A stretch of 64,000 bases of DNA, taken from NCBI RefSeq assembly GCF_020740795.1, contig NC_067285.1, positions 38,166,511-38,230,510 on the forward strand. The letters are read 5' to 3'. The notes beneath the pieces were generated by a model. That model worked only from the letters and a program-made list of their open reading frames with translations. It ran no database searches and was not told the origin of the DNA. The stretch's first letter is position 1. Each line of letters opens with the position of its first letter. This DNA comes from Apus apus. Lineage: Eukaryota; Chordata; Aves; Apodiformes; Apodidae. Positions 58,601 to 64,000 of this stretch are shown in pieces. The position numbers were made by a program, and so were the translations under genes.

Positions 58601-61600
58601 TCCCCACCGCCCATGGACTCCCTCAAACCTGCGCAGAGTTAAAAAAAACAAGTGTAAAAAATGTCCTTGCATCTCCCGTGTACCTGTTTTTATTTACAGG
58701 TAGACAGAGTGTGCTGTTACACACCTCTGCCCTTTGTCAGCATTCCCCCATGGCGGCAAACTTCAGGCAGTTTTGTACAGTGCATCCCAAGAACCTGCCC
58801 CCCCCCCAGCAGAAATCTTGGCCAATGGAGGGGTGTGAAGGGGATTTTCTAGTGTGTGGTAGAGAATAAAAGGGTAGTAGAGGATAAAGGAGCAGCTCAA
58901 CTAGGGAATTGCAGCCTGTGACTGTGAAATGGCAGAAAAGGCTGCAGACCAGGCAGGGTGCCAGGTAAGGATCCTGGGTCACATGTCAGGTCGCCTCAGG
59001 TAGGGTTGGGAATCTGCACTCAAACCAAGCCCTTCAAGTGAGGCTTTCTCCTTATTGTAGACCCATATCTCAGGGAAGCCTGCAGCCTTCTCCCACTGAC
59101 AGTCTGACCTGGATGAGGAGCAAGGAGGAAACAAAGTGACGATTTAGAAAAAGAGAAGAGGGGGGAAATAATAAGAGACCCCAGTGACAGCTCTCTGAAG
59201 TATCTGGAGTCAAGGCCTCAGTGTGGATAGGACAGCTGGCAGAGACCCACCTTGACTACACACCACTGAATAATTTCAAAAGGTTTTCAACTACTTGTTG
59301 GGTTTTTTTACCCCTCAAAGCCCTGCAGCACTTGTGAAGCTCACAGTGTAAATGGAAAAGCACAGGACACTTCACACACACAACACACCAGCCTAAGTAC
59401 TTTTGCTGTGATTAATCTTCCTTTCTAGGTCTCTGGAGAGGAACCTCTCCCAGAAGCCCACTTTTGTGGTTGGAAGGCAGGAGGGCTGGGGTCCTGCTTT
59501 GCCAAGGAGCCCAGCACCTCGCTGCTCACTGCTGCCAGCTTGCAGACCCAGACCCGGGCACAGGAGAGACTCTGGATGGGCTCACCAGGCAGGCTTCGAG
59601 CTGAGCTGGGTGTCATGCAGCATCACCCCCCGCTGCCACTAACACAACCAATGTGCTCCTGCGGGCACCTGAGGCTTTTTGAGGTAACTCTCCATACACA
59701 CACACAAACACAGACTCGAACTTCAAATGAATCAGTACATGGGAAGTCTTTCTAATTTTGCTACCAGCAGGGGAACAAACTTGTTGTGAATATGAACAAC
59801 TGCAAATGCATTATTGAAAAATCACAGTACTTGATTCCAATTTCCTTGTGAGAAAGACTCCCTCAGAATATCCTGCCATTCTGCTCCAGCTGGGTGGCAG
59901 GACAATAGCTTTTATAACCACCTTGGGTTAAAAATAACCACTTTCTCCCTCCCCAAACTAGATAAGGTGTTTTTCCATCTTCCTTTTTTCCTTCTGCATC
60001 CTGCAACTGGGCTTTTACCTGCCAGCCAGATGCAAACAGTTACAGCCTGTCTACTCCTGATTTTATTCAGTTATTCCAGTCCAAGAAAAGAATGAAAGGT
60101 GCCCCCCTTCTTGCTCTGCTGCAGAGCTCTCACCTGGCAGCAGCTTCCAGACTCCCATCCTGGACTGGTCTGATTTTCTGTCCATTTTTTGGAGGCTCTC
60201 CCTATGCAGACATGGCTCACACTGCCACAAGTATTCTTGAGTGAGTTAAGTAACCAAATTAAATCATCTCACTCCAAATGAGTCCTGTGTAGCCATGCTA
60301 CATGGGATCACACGGAAGGATACTGTCTGCCTTAGCAGAAGCCCTGGACCTCAAAAGACCTCTCCAACATGGAGGGTGTTCACAGGAAAGACACGATGAC
60401 ATGCTCCCAATTATGTCTGAGTAACAACCCACAGAGATTAAATATAATGAGGAAGGAGATACAATTAAACAAGCACACATATGCCATGTCTCCTGCCTTA
60501 CTGCAACCTGCAGCCAAGCTCAGCTTAATAATTCAATAGGCCTTTTCTAAAAATAACCCCCAAAGGCTGCTCCCCATCACAGGCAACTGCTATTGAAAGA
60601 AAGCCTAGTGATAGCTTAACTCCAAAAGCTCCTCATTTGTGTCCTGGAACAGAAGTCTCTCACAACTGGCAATGACGGGAATGCTCCCTGATGGGGGAAG
60701 GGAGGGCTGCAAGTGATTTGGGGCATTCTGTATGTAACCTAAAGTGATCTCCTTACAAAACACTGTCCAAAGTATCAGCAGTCATACATGGCAAATTGCT
60801 AGCGAATATGCTGATTCCTTTAGGGATTCTCATTGTATTTTGCCAGCACTGTAGAAGTGGGAATAGGAAAATAGAACCCCTAACAAAATGAGCTTGCTAT
60901 AGCTCTGGGTGTCACCTCTCATTCCTGCATCAACCTTAACATGGTGTGGAGGGAGCAGAACTTCTTGATACCAGTTTAAAAAAAAAACCCAAGATCATTT
61001 AGTGCTGCACAGTTCCACCGAGGAATTCCGGGAACAAACACGGATGGATTGCTGTTGCTATCAGAGGAACTTTCACTTCGATAAGCAACAGCCATTATTT
61101 CCAGTGAGTAATGCTCTGAGGACTCATTTTTGGTAACTGTGAGACCTGCAGGGTTTTGTTAGTGAAATCACAGAGAGTTGGATCCCTTTCTTTGCTCCTA
61201 TGGGAAACACACAGGGAAAAGCCATGCAGCAGCTGGGGAAGAAGTGCACACTGGCTGTAACTTCTGCAGACTCCTCATCCAGGACATACTTGGCCAAGAA
61301 CTTCCAAGAGGCCCCAAGGAGAGATGCCCCCACACAGCAGGCAGTGCTCTGGGCCACGCGTGCCTTTGAAAATCCCTGGTATGATTGCACTGCAACCACC
61401 ACAAGGAACAAAGAGACGCTTCATTTCAGACACTAAATCCTCTCCTTCCCCACTGCCAGCCATCTCATTCCCTAGCTAGTATTTCATTAGTGTGAAACAT
61501 TCCTCCCCTCCTCCCTCCTCTCCCCCCCCCCCTCCCTGGGTACTTACTTGCTGAAATTAAAGAGGAGCCGTTCAAAGACGAGCACAGGTCCCGTGCTGCT

Positions 61601-61681
61601 CAGGATCGTGAGAGGTTGACCAGCAAAAAGGCAAAATATGGCACCGGTGACAGCTGTGCCCAGAAAGCTCTCCAAGACACC
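31544..61681 (-). CDS. SLC4A4: Electrogenic Na+/bicarbonate cotransporter NBCe1, C-terminal half
   Basis: Fourteen coding exons on the minus strand, 5' to 3': 61681-61548, 57349-57078, 54679-54609, 53890-53702, 51571-51458, 50830-50669, 47830-47652, 46458-46386, 42779-42711, 41053-40880, 38392-38231, 34622-34526, 32408-32329, 31649-31544. All have GT-AG introns and matching phases. The A/B route gives 579 residues ending [11 protein letters not shown] with TGA at 32365-32367, about half of full-length NBCe1; the cytoplasmic N-terminal domain and first membrane helices lie beyond the window. Visible landmarks are GQPLTIL, the stilbene-binding motif KKMIK, a glycosylated third extracellular loop, [20 protein letters not shown], and the C-terminal FLDDV and DNDD motifs proposed to contact carbonic anhydrase II. 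NBCe1 moves Na+ with bicarbonate/carbonate across the basolateral membrane in kidney, pancreas and other tissues. No frameshift or premature stop is seen. Confidence 0.96.
32329..32408 (-). CDS. SLC4A4: SLC4A4 penultimate exon, read in two frames
   Basis: In the A/B frame it encodes [14 protein letters not shown] and the TGA at 32365-32367. In the C frame (97-bp exon skipped) it encodes [16 protein letters not shown] and continues to the last exon. Both readings agree with the known mammalian tails, so the same DNA is constrained in two frames. Confidence 0.9.
32882..33235 (-). mobile_element. CR1 LINE 3' fragment, reverse orientation
   Basis: On the plus strand it begins ATCACAGAATCATAAAATGG and continues GGTTGGAAGGGACCTTCAAG, the reverse complement of the CR1 3' end. 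It lies in the SLC4A4 intron between the 97-bp exon and the exon at 32329, in the same direction as the gene. Confidence 0.9.
34526..34622 (-). CDS. SLC4A4: SLC4A4 97-bp alternative exon
   Basis: Exactly 97 bp, encoding [27 protein letters not shown] and SKPAD. Its length is not a multiple of three, so skipping it shifts the downstream frame and switches the NBCe1-A/B tail to the NBCe1-C tail. The length equals the mammalian exon. Confidence 0.93.
35862..35990 (-). mobile_element. CR1 LINE fragment, reverse orientation
   Basis: AATCACAGAATATGCTGAGT followed by TGGAAGGGACCCATCAGGAT is the reverse complement of a CR1 3' end. Short, about 130 bp. Confidence 0.8.
38231..38392 (-). CDS. SLC4A4: SLC4A4 exon, proximal cytoplasmic C-terminus
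   Basis: Encodes [20 protein letters not shown], a charged Lys-rich run with seven consecutive AAG codons, and [13 protein letters not shown] and DNDD are the motifs proposed to bind carbonic anhydrase II. Ends in phase 0 at a GTAAGG donor, from which splicing goes either to the 97-bp exon or past it. Confidence 0.95.
40880..41053 (-). CDS. SLC4A4: SLC4A4 exon, last membrane helices
   Basis: Encodes [37 protein letters not shown] and [11 protein letters not shown]: a cytoplasmic loop followed by hydrophobic segments of the last transmembrane helices. The open frame runs on through flanking intron on both sides, so the long uninterrupted frame at 40580-41506 is not the gene. Confidence 0.95.
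42185..42348 (+). repeat. 82-bp tandem duplication in SLC4A4 intron
   Basis: Two adjacent units starting TATTTCCTCAGC (42185 and 42267) share GGGGCCTGGCTC and GTTCCTGCTCCTTGACAA. They are about 85% alike by eye. Confidence 0.75.
42711..42779 (-). CDS. SLC4A4: SLC4A4 exon, 69 bp
   Basis: Encodes [15 protein letters not shown] and VASLNGVQ, a strongly conserved transmembrane segment of SLC4 transporters. In phase 0 on both sides. Confidence 0.95.
45733..45880 (-). mobile_element. CR1 LINE fragment, reverse orientation
   Basis: ATAGAACCACAGAATTATGG followed by AAGTTGGAAGGGACCCATAA is the reverse complement of a CR1 3' end. Confidence 0.8.
46386..46458 (-). CDS. SLC4A4: SLC4A4 exon, 73 bp
   Basis: Encodes [19 protein letters not shown] and APILK, a transmembrane helix. 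The first codon is completed from the preceding exon (GVR). Confidence 0.95.
47652..47830 (-). CDS. SLC4A4: SLC4A4 exon, 179 bp
   Basis: Encodes [39 protein letters not shown] and [10 protein letters not shown]: two hydrophobic segments joined by a loop. Almost identical to mammalian NBCe1. Confidence 0.95.
50669..50830 (-). CDS. SLC4A4: SLC4A4 exon, 162 bp
   Basis: Encodes [39 protein letters not shown] and RKEHKLK. The last motif is a basic cytoplasmic turn conserved through the SLC4 family. Confidence 0.95.
50980..51262 (+). mobile_element. CR1 LINE 3' fragment
   Basis: Contains GGTTAAGATTGGACATGAGG, CATCCCTGGAGGTGTTCAAA and the terminal ATTCCATGATTCCATAACTC repeats. Opposite in direction to SLC4A4, in the intron between the exons at 50669 and 51458. 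Confidence 0.9.
51458..51571 (-). CDS. SLC4A4: SLC4A4 exon, 114 bp
   Basis: Encodes [34 protein letters not shown] and SEFK, one transmembrane helix followed by an extracellular segment. Confidence 0.95.
53702..53890 (-). CDS. SLC4A4: SLC4A4 exon, end of extracellular loop 3
   Basis: Encodes [40 protein letters not shown] and a following helix, then [12 protein letters not shown]. It carries an N-glycosylation sequon (NST) and two conserved loop cysteines. Confidence 0.95.
54609..54679 (-). CDS. SLC4A4: SLC4A4 exon, variable extracellular loop segment
   Basis: 71 bp encoding [20 protein letters not shown] and AGM. Two sequons, NSS and NGT, lie where mammalian NBCe1 also has sequons, but the rest of the segment is poorly conserved, as expected for an exposed loop. 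Confidence 0.9.
55189..55440 (+). other. CCCTTCTTTCT minisatellite and exon-like segment antisense to SLC4A4
   Basis: Inside an SLC4A4 intron the plus strand has four CCTTCTTTCT phrases (55191, 55212, 55243, 55275) in a short CpG-bearing stretch. An open frame follows that ends exactly at a strong donor (AACAG/GTAAGT at 55432). It includes [13 protein letters not shown] and [13 protein letters not shown]. It could be the first exon of an antisense transcript or a chance frame. Confidence 0.25.
57078..57349 (-). CDS. SLC4A4: SLC4A4 exon, 272 bp
   Basis: The largest coding exon in the window. Encodes [56 protein letters not shown] and [15 protein letters not shown] is the motif linked to stilbene inhibitor (DIDS) sensitivity; the final Cys-rich part starts extracellular loop 3. 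Confidence 0.95.
57490..57836 (+). mobile_element. CR1 LINE 3' fragment
   Basis: Contains CAAGGGCTTGTAGTGAGAGG, TAGTGTGAGGGTGGTCAGAC and the terminal ATTCTATGACTCTATGATTT. Opposite in direction to SLC4A4, just upstream of the 272-bp exon. Confidence 0.9.
57837..61547. other. SLC4A4: SLC4A4 intron
   Basis: Part of the 4.2-kb intron between the 272-bp and 134-bp exons. No nested gene or RNA gene is recognised. A C-run (61523-61532) lies close to the exon at 61548. Confidence 0.5.
61548..61681 (-). CDS. SLC4A4: SLC4A4 exon, most 5' exon in the window
   Basis: 134 bp encoding [35 protein letters not shown] and [16 protein letters not shown] is the invariant half-helix near the substrate site in SLC4 proteins. 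The family usually reads ILGSTGP here, and this copy has ILSSTGP. Confidence 0.95.
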
Positions 61682-61890
61682 CTAGGATAGGCATAGGAGA
61701 GAAGTGAGTTGGGCTGAATAACCCTTTCTGTCAGCCCTCTGGCAAGATAATGAGCAGTTACAGCAGCGAGTGGTCACATGCTGTTTCTTGGTATGTCCAA
61801 GACTAAGGGAAGACCATCTTCTGGCCTCTCCTGCCACTGCAAACAAAGATGTGCTCATGTTTATTTCTGAGGCCCAGAGCTTAGTAACAC

Positions 61891-62050
61891 TATTAAGTAT
61901 TTTATACTGGGGGGGATGGTGTTTGCAAAGACCCCTTGAAGGATCTGAGAACTCCTTGAACATCTCACACTATTAAATATTTTATATTGGGGGGGAAGGT
62001 GTTTTCAAAGACCACCTGAAGGATCTGAGATCTCCCTGAGTATCTCCCAC
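61891..62050 (+). repeat. 80-bp tandem duplication in SLC4A4 intron
   Basis: Two adjacent units start TATTAAGTATTTTATA and TATTAAATATTTTATA (61891, 61971) and share GAAGGATCTGAGA. They are about 85-90% alike by eye. Confidence 0.8.
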
Positions 62051-64000
62051 ATCTTGGACAGCAATGACAGGAATTTGCATGGCTCTTCAAACAGACCTGG
62101 CAGAGCATGGCTAGGGGACAGTGCTGACACCCTCCCGGACAATGCAGGGTGGGGTTTTATCTTTCACAAATCTTTCTAGATAAACAAGCCGCCTCTCAAG
62201 TAACTGTTTTAGTGAGACACAAACCAAACAAGGCTACTTCACCCAGTAGTCATGTGTTGAGACCCAAGTTCATCAGATGTCACCAGCAAGCAAAAAATTC
62301 CATATTTAACAGGCTCTAAATTACCTCTGGCACATGGGGCAAAACAGTTTTGCTGGAGAAGGATAGAAGAGCACACTTGGTGCATTCTTGGGTTTTCATG
62401 TCCATCTATAGCTGGACAACATCTACTTTTAAAATGCAAAATATGGACAAAATGTAAGTGGACATAAAAAGTTATTAGTGACTGCGCATGCAGCCTTCTA
62501 CAAAAAAAGCAGAACTGGCTGGACCTTGCCTCCTTGCTCTAATGGAAATGAATCTGCTTACACTTGTATAAGTCACTTTTGTGACTTATCAGTGGTAACA
62601 TGAAGAATTTAAATTACGTTTTGTGACTGTCTTTCTCGGAAAGACCCGAGTTTCTGCTTACACTGAGGGAAGTATATTCATACTGTCATATGTCAAATGA
62701 GTATGTTACTATGGAGAGCAGAAGGTTTTGTAAAAAATTCTACTAACTTACTAGCAGAACTTTCTCTAAAGGAATCATAAACTATTTTTCTGGCCAGAAA
62801 CACGATCTCCAAATCCCAATGGTCAAGCAGTGCTATTGCTGGGTCACAAAAGTAGCAGCACGATAGCTGTGCAGAGAAGAAAAAGGGAAGGAAGGTTGAG
62901 AAGCCACCCGTTCCTGACAAACATTCTCTCACTCATCCACCTAGCCAGGCTGCTGCAGCATGGACAGAAACAACCTTGCCTTGGCAGGAGGTGACATCCT
63001 TGGTGCTTCCATTTCTAAGTGCTGTTGGTGATGCTCATCACTACCAGCCCCCACAGGGCTCAGTGCAAGGAAGCTGGGCTGGCTGGAAGGCCCTTCATAC
63101 CAGGAGTGTGGAGGTTGTTAGAGGTGATATGGCCAGGAGCCCATGAGCCTTCTCTTGCTGCCTTTGGGGGACTTGTGGAGACGAGAGGGATGCCCTGGGG
63201 GCCAGGAACAGCATCCGCATGGCTCATTCCCTCCCCTCCTCCTGCATTACTCATGGAGAAGGTCTTCGCGGCCAGAGCATCTGGAATCTCTTTTCCCTGG
63301 AGCTAAGAATAGTGTCTTTTCTCAGAAACATAAAACTCTGAAGTAAGCTTTTAAAGAAACGTTGGCTATATCAGACTCTCTGGGGAAGGCAGCACAGGAC
63401 GGGTGATTTTTAGTGCCTGACCCAGTGGCAGTCATGTAATTGTTTACAAGAAACTAGAACCATGAACCGTGATGTGGTAGACCCCAAAATACTGTTTTCT
63501 ATAAGGACAAAATGTCTGAAGGGAAAATTTCAAGGTGCTGTAGAAGCTGGTGTAACCATTTCTGAGTATAAAGGTTTCGTGCAGCTCATGCACTGAGGCG
63601 TCTTACAGAAAACCATGCTTCCCAACTCCTTCCTGCTGCGGGAATGTATAACAGTTGACACACATGTGGGCTCTGATCCCACTGGGCAGCTCCCTGCAGG
63701 AACTACTTGAACAAGGCTCCTTGGGACACTTCCCTGTGGCTCTGATGATACAGTGGCATGAGAGCATAAAGCACACAAAGTTCTGCTCTTCTGTTGAAAA
63801 CCTGCACTCAGAACCTTTCCAGGTGCCCACAGCAACCAAGAGACCTGATGTCTTCTCTAACAGGGATGGTGAATAAAGGTTTGTTGAAGGGAGATGGAAA
63901 AAAAGACAAGCCAGTTGTGCCCAAACTCTTTAAACCTCTGATCCACCAGTGAACTGTTCAGCTGGCACTTCAATTTTAAATCAGCGCAGAGACAAAAACC
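62051..64000. other. SLC4A4: SLC4A4 intron, right edge
   Basis: The next upstream exon of SLC4A4 is not found to the end of the window. No repeat element or nested gene is recognised. Confidence 0.5.

Overview
This is vertebrate nuclear DNA, almost certainly from a bird and probably a passerine. The evidence is spliced genes with canonical GT-AG introns, seven 3'-end fragments of CR1 LINEs (the dominant avian retroelement), an avian-type endogenous retrovirus gag fragment, and the vitamin D-binding protein gene (GC) tail-to-tail with the sodium bicarbonate cotransporter gene SLC4A4, the same arrangement as in mammals. I saw no bacterial or phage features, no CRISPR array and no rRNA or tRNA gene.

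Layout. (1) 1-1396: part of an endogenous retroviral gag gene on the minus strand, cut off at its 5' side by a satellite. (2) 1397-7745: a 6.3-kb degenerate satellite built from CCCTAGA/CCCTAAA-like heptamers, with internal duplications including two identical 450-bp blocks. (3) 7746-11000: an extremely G/C-skewed island carrying the terminal exon of WDR13 (minus strand) and a SUV39H1-like SET fragment (plus strand), nested in a large imperfect inverted repeat. (4) 11000-16900: GC-rich DNA with promoter-like CpG clusters, a solo-LTR-like element flanked by CCGCGG repeats, a 60-70-bp minisatellite and a candidate two-exon gene for a small arginine-rich protein. (5) 16900-18500: ordinary intergenic DNA. 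(6) 18630-24160: the complete GC gene, 13 exons in 5.5 kb, encoding 484 residues. (7) 24165-28070: intergenic DNA. (8) about 28075 to the right edge: the 3' half of SLC4A4 on the minus strand, 14 coding exons for the transmembrane domain and C-terminus, with the 5' half beyond the window.

How the genes relate. GC encodes a liver-secreted plasma carrier of vitamin D sterols that also scavenges actin. SLC4A4 encodes the electrogenic Na+/HCO3- cotransporter NBCe1. They share a neighbourhood but no known pathway. The SLC4A4 3' end preserves the alternative splice seen in mammals: a 97-bp exon is included for the NBCe1-A/B tail, or skipped to shift frame into a 61-residue NBCe1-C tail ending in the PDZ ligand ETTL. 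The left 17 kb is unlike the rest in composition. WDR13 and SUV39H1 are close neighbours on human Xp11.23, and GC-rich genes of this kind are often missing from bird assemblies, so this part may be a genuine translocated or terminal segment or an assembly join. Gene identities rest on family knowledge and reading of the sequence; no database search was run.
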